Origin: an uncultured Gammaproteobacteria bacterium | GTDB lineage: Bacteria > Pseudomonadota > Gammaproteobacteria > Arenicellales > Poriferihabitantaceae | Length of the DNA: 9,654 nt | Assembly (NCBI GenBank): GCA_938021685.1 | Contig: CALIFM010000314.1 | Location: 1-9,654, forward strand | Direction: 5' to 3' | In this document: one piece after another, positions 1 through 6,981 of the stretch | Numbering within the stretch: position 1 is the stretch's first letter | How the letters are laid out: the number at the start of each line of letters is the position of its first letter | Made by a program: the position numbers and the translations under genes | The notes under the pieces: generated by a model | What the model saw: only the letters and a program-made list of their open reading frames with translations | The model's database searches: none | Told to the model about the DNA's origin: nothing

Positions 1-1189
1 AGACCTGCAGAAAACAGCTAAAACAGCTCGTTATCAGTGCCAAAACAACAATTGTCATAAGTGCTTTAATCATAGCCAGTTGCGCGAGATAGATGAGCTT
101 GGCCGGTGGCAGTCAACAACGCTTTATGTTGATAACGAGACTGGCAATTTTCATTACATAGGCGATTCGCCTGATGATGAGCCAGCACCGACGCCATACA
201 AAGTGGCAGTGCGTATGTGCGGCACTATGTCTTACCAAACAAGCTGGAGCGATGCTGTTTATGATTTTCTCGAAGCCACCGCCATGGCAAGGCGTGGCGA
301 TCCTGCAAATCTAATCAAGTTCCAAAATGGTTATTTGGGCGAAGTTCACTTGCCGCTCGATACTAAGAACATGGCAACGTGGCAGCAAATACAAGCTCGT
401 TGCCGCATTTATGATGATTGCCCTGATTGGGTGCAGATCATCACCATCGGTACGGATATCGGGCAAGACCATATAGCCTATGAGGTTGTTGGTTGGGGTG
501 CTCATTATGAGTCTATTTCTTTAGAGCGCAGGCGCATTGAGTGCCGGCCAAAAGTTGATGGCTCGATAAAAAAACTTTTTAAATCTTTTGTTGGCCGGAC
601 GTTTAAGAAATTAAACGGCGAGGAAATGCCGCTTAAAATTGTTATGTGTGATGCACGCTATGCCAACGCGCAAGTGCGCGAGGCGTGCGATGTTGATCCG
701 CTTGTATTTGTCGCTCTTACTGGTTACGGAACCTTGGGCGCACCGCCTGTTAAAATGAGCAACAAGCCAGAGCCAGGCACCGGTGTTTTTACTTGCCGAG
801 TAGCAACGCAAACCGTTGCTGATACCGTTGCTGAGTTAATGAATGTTGAGTTACCGGTTAATGCGCCGGATGATCACACAGCCAGAGCACCAGGCTTTGC
901 GCATTTTCCTTTAACAGATTGGCATGATGAGTATTTTTTTAAAGAGCTTACAAACGAGGCAAAGAAAACCACATACAGCAATGGACGGCCAGAGACACGA
1001 TGGCAACCACGATCAAAAGGCTTACGTGTTGAATCAACCGACTGTAGAAGATACGCGTATGCAGGCGTTAAGCTTGCTGAGCTACGTTATAACTTTAAAC
1101 TTTTATCTGATGAGGAATATTTTAGTGATAAACAATCAGTTGAAATGTTTGAGGATGAATCATGGGAAACCAATGATTCAGAGTGGTGA
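1..1189 (+). CDS. Phage terminase large subunit, GpA family (C-terminal part, 5' truncated by window edge)
   Basis: The terminase motor-nuclease cuts concatemeric phage DNA and pumps it into the prohead through the portal. The frame is open from base 2 with no stop, so the TTG at 80 is not the true start and 395 residues are visible. GpA proteins are about 640 residues, so the ATPase half lies upstream. Visible parts in order are a C-x4-C-x2-C cluster (codons near 38-64) followed by a GRW motif, as in GpA linkers, and the nuclease domain from about base 446. That domain opens with GTDIGQD and EVVGWG. Its candidate metal-binding aspartates are at 455-457 (GTDIGQD), 650-652 (CDARYA) and 1040-1042 (TDCRRYA). 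The FKELT segment near 943 also fits the family. The gene ends in TGA six bases before the next start. The family call is firm; the exact catalytic residues are inferred from motif positions. Confidence 0.9.
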   Translation, partial: DLQKTAKTARYQCQNNNCHKCFNHSQLREIDELGRWQSTTLYVDNETGNFHYIGDSPDDEPAPTPYKVAVRMCGTMSYQTSWSDAVYDFLEATAMARRGDPANLIKFQNGYLGEVHLPLDTKNMATWQQIQARCRIYDDCPDWVQIITIGTDIGQDHIAYEVVGWGAHYESISLERRRIECRPKVDGSIKKLFKSFVGRTFKKLNGEEMPLKIVMCDARYANAQVREACDVDPLVFVALTGYGTLGAPPVKMSNKPEPGTGVFTCRVATQTVADTVAELMNVELPVNAPDDHTARAPGFAHFPLTDWHDEYFFKELTNEAKKTTYSNGRPETRWQPRSKGLRVESTDCRRYAYAGVKLAELRYNFKLLSDEEYFSDKQSVEMFEDESWETNDSEW

Positions 1190-1195
1190 TCAGTA

Positions 1196-1825
1196 ATGGC
1201 TTATTGTATGGGGCTTTTGTCTGGCCCGCTCGATAAAGACGTTTTGCCAAATTGGATAACTAGCGATTTTTTTCAAGATAAAATTTTGCATGTTGAAAAG
1301 CTAACCAGCCAGGATACCTCTGATGGAAAGCTTACTTTCGACCCGTTCGAGATACCGCCTAGTATTGATGTAAAAGATATTTGCGGGCTTGTTATATTGA
1401 ACTGTGAAACAAGAGAGGTAACGCGTTTTGGCTTTCAGGTTCCAGCCCTGGGCATATCGTGTTTAAAGCATGCCAATATTATTTGCGCAGCTCAATGGTG
1501 TGAGCCTGAGCAGTTAGCACAACAACAGGAGTATCATTCTGATTGCGCTGTTCTCGATGACCCTTGCCAGCTATACAAGGAGCTTTGCTGTTGTCTTTAC
1601 AAGCTCGATAAAGAGGAGCAAAAGGTTGCAATTGCGTTTAAAGATAGGCGTGTGCAGTTTCAACCTAAAAGTGAGGCAAGCATTGCCCGATTAACAGAAA
1701 TGAAACTACAGGCAAAAGCCGATTGTGACGCTGTTTGCGGAAAAGAGAATAATTGGCGAGGTGGATACCTTGGCCACAGTTGCATTAGGCACACTGGCCG
1801 GCCTTGTGGTTGTGGGTGCTGCTAA
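1196..1825 (+). CDS. gpW-like head-tail connector with an extra N-terminal domain
   Basis: This 209-residue protein sits exactly where lambda W lies, between large terminase and portal. Residues about 124-192 resemble gpW (68 residues in lambda): a helix (LYKELCCCLYKL), a beta hairpin around VAIAFKDRRVQF that parallels lambda VATVQKDGRRVEF, a second helix (SIARLTEMKLQ), and a terminal WRGGY like the lambda GPAGFYV end. gpW plugs the portal after packaging and makes the site for the next connector protein. Residues 1-120 have no counterpart in gpW and are not recognised. The last 15 residues (HSCIRHTGRPCGCGCC) are very cysteine-rich and in poor-looking codons, in a stretch that also reads open in two other frames. 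There are 18 cysteines in all. The upstream ribosome site is weak; ATG 1208 is an alternative start. The gpW assignment rests on position and a by-eye alignment. Confidence 0.6.
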   Translation: MAYCMGLLSGPLDKDVLPNWITSDFFQDKILHVEKLTSQDTSDGKLTFDPFEIPPSIDVKDICGLVILNCETREVTRFGFQVPALGISCLKHANIICAAQWCEPEQLAQQQEYHSDCAVLDDPCQLYKELCCCLYKLDKEEQKVAIAFKDRRVQFQPKSEASIARLTEMKLQAKADCDAVCGKENNWRGGYLGHSCIRHTGRPCGCGCC

Positions 1826-3516
1826 TGGCCAATGATTCAGGAAAGTTTAAGCGCGAAAACAACAAGGCCATAAAGTCTTTTGGTGATTTTGTCGATACGA
1901 TATCGGGCCAGTATGGCGATGAAGTAACGCCAGGCTATCAAGTTGACAAAGCAGCTGATGACAAGTATCTGCCAAAAATAAAGGCTGATAGAGGCACTGT
2001 TAAAGCGCTTGCCATAAACGATCCTTTAACGCGATCAGCGATTGATTATCGCGTGCAGCAAGCGGCTGGCTCTTTACGTGTAAAGCCAAACCCTATCTAT
2101 AGGCGCTTGCAGTGGACGCCAGAACAAAACAGGGACTTTAGGCGCGATGTTAAGGACTTGTTTAAGTTGTTTTTAGAGTCTGATGAGCGTTGGATTGATA
2201 TAAGCGGCAAGCACACTGCCACAGAAATGGTGCAGCAACACACTCGCATTTTTGAAAGTGAGGGTGAGGCGTTTGATTTGGTGTATGAGTTCGGTGAGAG
2301 CCGGCGTAGCCCGCTATCTTTTGCTATCGGCAACCTTGACCCTGACAGAATAAGGGATCCAGACAATAAACAGGATGATGATGGCAGGCGCATCGCTGAT
2401 GGTTTGCTGATATCAAGGCAAGGCTATGGCTTGGGCGCTTTTGTTCATGATTACCATCGCAATGATTCGCGTGCTACTTTTTCAGACACTAACAATTACC
2501 GGTTTGTGCCTACTAGAAACGCTGAAACAGGCCGTGAGCAGTTAATACATTCATATGTGCAGGTAACAAGCGACTTATCACGCGGTATAAGCAAGCTTGC
2601 ATCATGTTTAAAGCTCTCATGCCAAAAAGAAAAGTATGTTGATGCAGCGCTTGAGGATGCCATCAGTAAAGCGGGTTTAACTTTTGTCTTAAAGTCGCAA
2701 TCAAACGATATAAAGGACTTGCTTGGCGTATTAACCCAAGGCGACGATCAAAGTCCGTTGCTCAAGCGTTACATGAATCTGTCAAACGCTTGGTATGACA
2801 AGCAAGGCGCGATAAAACATCGCGGTAACAAGATTGCCAGGCTGTTGCATGGTGAGGATCTTGAGGGTTTTTCGGCTGATCAAGCTGGCGGGGCCACATT
2901 TGAAACGTTTTCTCAAATTGTCGATGTAAGCGCGGCGGCTTGCCATGGTCTATCACTTGAGGAGTATTTGCAGCGTTGGGATAAAACGAATTTTTCCGGT
3001 GCGCGATCAGGTAAGAACTACGTTTGGGAAATGATCACGGCATTAAGGGATCAGGCACCTTGGCGATTTGCTCGAAAAATTTATTGTTTGTTTCTTGAGG
3101 ATATGATTCTGCAAGGTTTCTTGCAATTGCCTGGCTTTGGTACTGATTCATTTGGTGCCTGGCAGTTCTTTTTAAGAAACAAGGAGGCGCTAACTTGCGT
3201 TGAGTTCCTTGGGAGCCCTAAGCCCGAAATCGATAGAGCCAAAACAGCGGCAACTTATCTTGCTGAGGGCACGCTTGGCGTTGGCACTTGGGAGTCATAC
3301 TGCAACGAAGTGCTTGGAGTTGATTGGGAGGATCGGCTAGATCAGATTATTGAGGAGGTTAAAACCGCTTGGGATAAGCTTGATGCTTGTGGTGTTACGC
3401 CAGGTTGGTCAATTTCTGAAATTGTCACTCAAAGGCTATTTGGCGGCAACGCTTTTTTAGCCGGTCAACAACTTAAACTATCTGGCGCTTTAGATGATCC
3501 AGATCAAGGTGATTAA
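1825..3516 (+). CDS. Portal protein, lambda gpB family
   Basis: The portal forms the dodecameric ring at one head vertex through which DNA enters and leaves. With the ATG at 1825 it is 563 residues, close to lambda gpB (533). Family landmarks in order are NDPLTRSAIDYRV (about residues 65-77), SEGEAFDLVYEFG (145-157), LDPDRI (171-176), LIHSYVQVTSDLSRGISKLA (240-259, matching the family's H-x-F...Q.RG.S.L.A pattern), a helical AALEDAISKAG stretch, SLEEYLQRWDKTNFSGAR (377-394) and the late PEIDRAK segment (467-473). The start shares its A with the preceding stop (TAATG), implying translational coupling, and no strong Shine-Dalgarno is seen. A TTG at 1804 would add seven mostly hydrophobic residues and is less likely. 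The next gene begins directly after the stop. The cysteine content (8) is less extreme than in the shell proteins. Confidence 0.93.
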   Translation: MANDSGKFKRENNKAIKSFGDFVDTISGQYGDEVTPGYQVDKAADDKYLPKIKADRGTVKALAINDPLTRSAIDYRVQQAAGSLRVKPNPIYRRLQWTPEQNRDFRRDVKDLFKLFLESDERWIDISGKHTATEMVQQHTRIFESEGEAFDLVYEFGESRRSPLSFAIGNLDPDRIRDPDNKQDDDGRRIADGLLISRQGYGLGAFVHDYHRNDSRATFSDTNNYRFVPTRNAETGREQLIHSYVQVTSDLSRGISKLASCLKLSCQKEKYVDAALEDAISKAGLTFVLKSQSNDIKDLLGVLTQGDDQSPLLKRYMNLSNAWYDKQGAIKHRGNKIARLLHGEDLEGFSADQAGGATFETFSQIVDVSAAACHGLSLEEYLQRWDKTNFSGARSGKNYVWEMITALRDQAPWRFARKIYCLFLEDMILQGFLQLPGFGTDSFGAWQFFLRNKEALTCVEFLGSPKPEIDRAKTAATYLAEGTLGVGTWESYCNEVLGVDWEDRLDQIIEEVKTAWDKLDACGVTPGWSISEIVTQRLFGGNAFLAGQQLKLSGALDDPDQGD

Positions 3517-4683
3517 TTGAATACTATAGATATTATTGGTGTTATAGGCTGGGATGTTACCGCCTATAGTGTCAAGCGTGCGCTTGCTGAGGTCGGTGAG
3601 GTTGATAGTTTAAAAGTTAACCTTAGTTCGCCAGGTGGTTATGTTGATGATGGGTTTGATATTTACGCTTTGTTAAAAAACCATCCGGCACACATCACCT
3701 TTAACATCACAAGCATGGCCTACTCAATGGGCTCTGTGATCGTCCAGGCTGGCGATGTTGTTACGATGGAAGATACAGCCATGCTCATGGTGCACAAGCC
3801 ATCGGGCCTTGTGTGGGGCAACGCTGATGACATGCGCGATGAGGCGGTTACGCTTGACAAATATGAGTCTCGATTGATTAAAGCTTATAATCGGCGGGAC
3901 GCTTTAAAGCTAAGCAAAAAACAGTTAAAGGAGGCGATCAGTGAGACAACATGGTATACCTCAGATGAGGCACTTGCAGCCGGATTTGTCGATAAAATCA
4001 TCGACGGAAAAGACCAAGACGAAATACCGGAAATCTCGGACAGTGCCATTAACTGGCTACGTGTCGCGGGGTACAAAGGAACGCCTAACCAAATCACACA
4101 ACACATTGAATCGAACGGCGGCGACTTAACGCCATTTAACCCGTTTAAGGTTCAACCCTTTATTAACAAAACTGGCGGTAATTCCGCTGCTAATCCAAAA
4201 GAGGATGATTCTAAGATGAGTAAGTACACTGAGGCGGAATTTGAGAACGGCGTTGCTAAAGCAGTCAAAACCGCTCTTGAGGACGCTGACAAGAAAATCA
4301 ACACAGCCGGTGAGGCTGCTGTTAAAACTGCAAGAGCTGATGTTTTAGAGCGCTTGGAAAAGCTCTCTGAGCATGAGAACGCGAGCAACACGGCGGCAAT
4401 GGTTCGCATTGCTAAGCTTGATATCCCGCTTGATGATGCCATGGCCTATATGGATGATGTACAGCCATTAACCGGTGGTGCATCAAATCAAAACCGACTC
4501 TCAAAAGAAGAGGAGGATCGCATTGCATCTGAGGCGGCTAAAAGGGCCGTTGCTGAGGCGCGAGCTGCAGCTTCAGACACAACCCACATTGAGTCTGGCG
4601 TTGGTGGTTCAACAAGCGGTAAGGATGCTGAGGCGTTGGAACAGGAGCGAATTAAAGCCGATAACGAGCGACGAGGAGCGTAA
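3517..4683 (+). CDS. ClpP-like (S14) prohead protease with C-terminal scaffold region
   Basis: This 388-residue head maturation protease digests the scaffold, and perhaps other prohead proteins, before DNA packaging. Residues 1-165 have the ClpP fold pattern: SSPGGYVDDGF (37-47), the nucleophile motif AYSMGS with probable catalytic Ser70, and LMVHKPSG with probable catalytic His93. Lambda gpC is instead an S49 protease, so the order is kept but the protease type differs. Residues 180-230 form a linker. Residues 234-388 are charged, alanine-rich and probably helical, as in phage scaffolds. The TTG start at 3517 abuts the portal stop and is backed by AAGGTGA at 3506-3512; the protein then opens directly into the first ClpP strand. 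An internal ATG at 4216 probably yields the scaffold alone (separate entry). Confidence 0.9.
   Translation: MNTIDIIGVIGWDVTAYSVKRALAEVGEVDSLKVNLSSPGGYVDDGFDIYALLKNHPAHITFNITSMAYSMGSVIVQAGDVVTMEDTAMLMVHKPSGLVWGNADDMRDEAVTLDKYESRLIKAYNRRDALKLSKKQLKEAISETTWYTSDEALAAGFVDKIIDGKDQDEIPEISDSAINWLRVAGYKGTPNQITQHIESNGGDLTPFNPFKVQPFINKTGGNSAANPKEDDSKMSKYTEAEFENGVAKAVKTALEDADKKINTAGEAAVKTARADVLERLEKLSEHENASNTAAMVRIAKLDIPLDDAMAYMDDVQPLTGGASNQNRLSKEEEDRIASEAAKRAVAEARAAASDTTHIESGVGGSTSGKDAEALEQERIKADNERRGA
4199..4205 (+). promoter_or_regulatory. Internal ribosome binding site for the nested scaffold
   Basis: AAGAGGA lies ten bases before the in-frame ATG at 4216 within the protease gene. It is stronger than the sites of several full genes in this window, which is why the internal start is taken seriously. 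Confidence 0.5.
4216..4683 (+). CDS. Probable nested scaffold protein (Nu3-like internal start)
   Basis: Inside the protease gene, in the same frame, ATG 4216 (residue 234) is preceded by AAGAGGA at 4199-4205, a good Shine-Dalgarno ten bases upstream. Translation from here would give 155 residues with no protease domain, only the charged, alanine-rich, likely coiled region (MSKYTEAEFENGV at the start, KRAVAEARAAA near the end). Lambda makes its scaffold Nu3 in this way from the 3' part of gene C, and many phages copy this design. The start lies exactly at the junction between linker and helical region, which supports a real second product. Product and abundance are inferred; the alternative is that all scaffold is supplied by the full-length fusion. 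Confidence 0.55.
   Translation: MSKYTEAEFENGVAKAVKTALEDADKKINTAGEAAVKTARADVLERLEKLSEHENASNTAAMVRIAKLDIPLDDAMAYMDDVQPLTGGASNQNRLSKEEEDRIASEAAKRAVAEARAAASDTTHIESGVGGSTSGKDAEALEQERIKADNERRGA
4673..4678 (+). promoter_or_regulatory. Ribosome binding site of the decoration-protein candidate
   Basis: GAGGAG sits seven bases before ATG 4686 and overlaps the last codons of the protease-scaffold gene. It fixes the start of the next gene and predicts high translation, as expected for a protein needed in hundreds of copies. Confidence 0.65.
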
Positions 4684-4685
4684 TC

Positions 4686-5198
4686 ATGGGATGCAAAATA
4701 TTATCAACAACTGGCCCTTTGGTGATTCACGATCATCAAACTTGTATCGCCTGCAGGGCTGAGTATGTTCCTGGCAGTATTCAAATCTTATTGCAGCCTG
4801 GTATTTATTACCCGAAATGTACGCTAATTGTTGAACCAGAGGGTGTAGATTGCGAGCCTGGCAAGCCAATTGAGAATGTAAAGGCTGAGAAAAAGCGGAT
4901 CGTTGGTGTGACCACTTGTGATATCGATTTGCGCGACGTTACTGAGAAAGATAACGAGCCATGCGGCATTGGTACTAACATGGGGCTCGACCCTAATTAC
5001 ATGTGCTGGCCAGCCGGCACACCTAAAGCTGATATTGACCAGCTTTGCCGAACAGCTAAAGGTTGCATTTGGTTTATCAACCGCATGCATTGTTCTGAGG
5101 TTCCTGATGAGTTTGCATACTTACTTGAAACAAAGGAAGTTGCGAAAGCAAGAGCTGAAATTAAGACTACTGGCGAAGTGGAAGCCGTAAGAAACTAA
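4686..5198 (+). CDS. Probable head decoration protein (divergent gpD-like, cysteine-rich)
   Basis: This 170-residue protein occupies the lambda D position between scaffold and major capsid. Lambda gpD (110 residues) binds as trimers on the expanded shell and stabilises it. By eye, residues 72-130 resemble gpD: IVGVTT lines up with gpD VGILAV, then GTNMGLDPNYMCWP with the gpD GTFRYEDVLWP segment, followed by a KAD..QL..TAKGCIWF stretch like the gpD end (D.TKKRTAF.GTAISI). Residues 1-70 and the charged tail after 140 (ETKEVAKARAEIK) are extra. It has 11 cysteines, at 3, 20, 23, 45, 56, 78, 93, 107, 121, 127 and 136, including a C-x2-C at 20-23. That is unusual for a cytoplasmically assembled capsid protein. 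The start has a strong Shine-Dalgarno, and a terminator follows the stop. Position is good evidence; the sequence match is weak and needs a profile search. Confidence 0.5.
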   Translation: MGCKILSTTGPLVIHDHQTCIACRAEYVPGSIQILLQPGIYYPKCTLIVEPEGVDCEPGKPIENVKAEKKRIVGVTTCDIDLRDVTEKDNEPCGIGTNMGLDPNYMCWPAGTPKADIDQLCRTAKGCIWFINRMHCSEVPDEFAYLLETKEVAKARAEIKTTGEVEAVRN

Positions 5199-5217
5199 TC
5201 AACAAAAATTGACGATT

Positions 5218-5245
5218 AAAAAGGGCCGTTAACGCGGCCTTTTTT
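5218..5245 (+). terminator. Rho-independent terminator between decoration and capsid genes
   Basis: A GC stem (GGCCG at 5224-5228 with CGGCC at 5235-5239, loop TTAACG) is followed by six T residues at 5240-5245. An A-run at 5218-5222 extends the stem and would act as the U-run on the other strand, so it may work in both directions. It lies in the only gap of this gene block. Because the capsid gene follows on the same strand, it is either leaky, serving to set transcript ratios, or is overridden by antitermination. Confidence 0.85.
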
Positions 5246-5275
5246 ATGTCTTTAAAATCGAGAGAGTAATGCTAA

Positions 5276-6526
5276 ATGTCAACTAAAATTGAGCAAGCAG
5301 TAAAAGAGATTTGTAAAGAGCATCTGACGCCAGGTTACTACCTCGGCGTTAAGGATAAAAGTATTGATAAAACATCATCCTTTTGGCGCAGCTTTATGGT
5401 GCCGATGGCTGATGATATCGTGCATGATAAAAAATTCATGTTCTGGCATGAGTTTAGAAAAAAGTATCCGCACTTGATGCCTACCGATATCTGCCCTTGT
5501 GATGAGGGTGACTACATCGCAACAAGCAACTCATACATTGAGCGAGCGATAAGCCAAGGCTACTGGTGGTTAGGTTTTCCGGTTGATTGCGACTTCACGC
5601 AATTTCTACAGCCTGGCGAAAATCCATTTTCATCACGTAGCTTTCAACAGTCTGTGCGCGATCATTTCCTTGATTTACGTGACAAGCTATTTATGGGCTT
5701 TGATCAAAAAGAAGAGTATTGGTCGGCCATGATGATGATGCATGGCTCATTGATTGTTAGGCCAAAAGGCGGCAAGCCTTATGAGCTTAAATTTGAGCGT
5801 GATTGTGATCTTAATTGTGTTATCACTGATCCAGAGTGCATGTGGTGCCAGAATCCAAAAGAGGACGGCAACAAGGCGCGACCTTGGGATGATATCCGAT
5901 ACATGCAAGAGAAAATTTGGGATAAAAACCGAGGCTTTTTTGATGTCATTATTGCCAACCGTCGTACCTGTAATTGGATGATGACAGCGGTTAACAAGTA
6001 CATTGAGAAATGCAAAGATATCTCAACCGCTGAGGTGCTTTTGCCGCGTCACTTGACTGCAGCAGCGGGCTTTGATTTGCCGCCACCAATGGACGGTGCG
6101 CGTTTAGCGTTTGCTATTCCAAACGGTGAGCGAACTGCGTTAATGTATTGCGTTGATACAAACTTTGTATTCTGCGATAACGATACTGGCAAAGAGGTTT
6201 GCGTTAATCCTCTTGCCGATGGAAAAGTTTATTTCTTTAACCGTAATGGCGGTGGAACAAATCAACTTGGTGCGCGTATGGCGTTTGGTCGAATCCATAA
6301 CTACAACGCAACTCAAGCGGCTCAAAAGCGATTTTTCCACCAGCACATTACGCCATCCGGCAAGTCGCTTAAATACCATGGTGAATCATCGCCAACAATC
6401 TTGATTGAGTGCCCTAATGGCTCGGCTTGTCTTGATGTTTGTGGTGGCAAGATCCCTGAATATAAACCTTTTGAGAACCTATGCAGCTCTATCGAGGAGC
6501 AAGGAAAGGAGAGTGTAAATGGCTAA
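5276..6526 (+). CDS. Major capsid protein, lambda gpE-like
   Basis: The 416-residue main shell protein is expected to adopt the HK97 fold and build the icosahedral head. Lambda gpE is 341 residues. The clearest family segment is residues about 131-176: LDLRDKLFMGFDQKEEYWSA, then a MMMHGSLIVRPKGG..YELKFER stretch. This parallels the gpE helix MRDEELAIAQVEEMQAVSA and its KGKYTMTGEAFDPVEVDMGR strand pair (the E-loop and spine-helix region). The N-terminal 120 residues are aromatic and longer than in gpE. There are 17 cysteines, including C177, C181, C188 and C191 in a C-x3-C-x6-C-x2-C cluster and C73/C75; lambda gpE has very few. The start ATG at 5276 follows GAGAGAG at 5260-5266. The last eight bases overlap the next gene. 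Position after the decoration gene supports the call. Confidence 0.85.
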   Translation: MSTKIEQAVKEICKEHLTPGYYLGVKDKSIDKTSSFWRSFMVPMADDIVHDKKFMFWHEFRKKYPHLMPTDICPCDEGDYIATSNSYIERAISQGYWWLGFPVDCDFTQFLQPGENPFSSRSFQQSVRDHFLDLRDKLFMGFDQKEEYWSAMMMMHGSLIVRPKGGKPYELKFERDCDLNCVITDPECMWCQNPKEDGNKARPWDDIRYMQEKIWDKNRGFFDVIIANRRTCNWMMTAVNKYIEKCKDISTAEVLLPRHLTAAAGFDLPPPMDGARLAFAIPNGERTALMYCVDTNFVFCDNDTGKEVCVNPLADGKVYFFNRNGGGTNQLGARMAFGRIHNYNATQAAQKRFFHQHITPSGKSLKYHGESSPTILIECPNGSACLDVCGGKIPEYKPFENLCSSIEEQGKESVNG

Positions 6527-6980
6527 TCCAACCGGTAGAGTTACTATCACGCCTGATACGGCGGTTTGTATTTATGGCGGCAAAGGTAATGAGTGCCATG
6601 CTGCTGGTGAAGAAACCACGATGTTAGCCGCTCACGCGGCTCACCTTTCTGAGCCAATGGTTGTATCACCGGAAAGTGCGCAAGATGAGTGTTGGCTTGT
6701 CACTATTCCAGCCGGTGGCGATGTTGAGCTTGAGTTTGAAGCTAGCATGCAATCAATGTTGATTGAGTCAACTGTTCCATTGCTTTATGTTGATGGCACT
6801 GAAAGCGTGCCATTGGTTAAGCCTACTGAGCCGATCATTAAGGAAAATGCACCGGACTTGTTGCAAGCTGGCGAGACAACCAAATCACTTACAAAGGATG
6901 GTGAGCCCGTAACATCAGCGGCCATCATCAATTGCGAGGCGGTTGATACTAAAGTTAAGCTAACAATTAAAGGGGGCTAA
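6519..6980 (+). CDS. Unknown 153-residue phage protein after the capsid gene
   Basis: I do not recognise this protein. It is acidic, with alternating hydrophobic patterns (VTITPDTAVCIYG, VELEFEAS, VKLTIKGG) that suggest a small beta-rich fold, and a proline- and threonine-rich middle (residues 97-130). It has four cysteines (17, 26, 58, 139). It holds the place of lambda FI, but no FI-like features are seen; a minor capsid or surface protein is a guess from position. It overlaps the end of the capsid gene by eight bases in another frame and has a good AAAGGAG at 6505-6511, seven bases before its ATG, so the two are probably translated together at high levels. Confidence 0.75.
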   Translation: MANPTGRVTITPDTAVCIYGGKGNECHAAGEETTMLAAHAAHLSEPMVVSPESAQDECWLVTIPAGGDVELEFEASMQSMLIESTVPLLYVDGTESVPLVKPTEPIIKENAPDLLQAGETTKSLTKDGEPVTSAAIINCEAVDTKVKLTIKGG

Positions 6981-6981
6981 G

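Noticed and set aside
80..82. TTG as start of the terminase gene
   Set aside because: The same frame is open back to base 2 and encodes the Cys cluster expected upstream in GpA proteins, so the gene is cut by the window edge.
924..1196. 90-residue open frame overlapping the end of the terminase gene
   Set aside because: The terminase frame carries clear family motifs through this stretch; the overlapping frame has no recognisable content.
1804..1824. TTG at 1804 as portal start
   Set aside because: It has no ribosome site and adds only seven mostly hydrophobic residues; ATG 1825 forms a TAATG overlap typical of coupled phage genes.
4152..4442. Minus-strand 96-residue open frame under the scaffold
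   Set aside because: Its serine, alanine and leucine richness mirrors the alanine- and glutamate-rich scaffold codons on the other strand; no independent support.
5209..5214. TTGACG as a -35 promoter box for the capsid gene
   Set aside because: At 16-18 bases downstream there is only GC-rich terminator stem, with no -10-like sequence.
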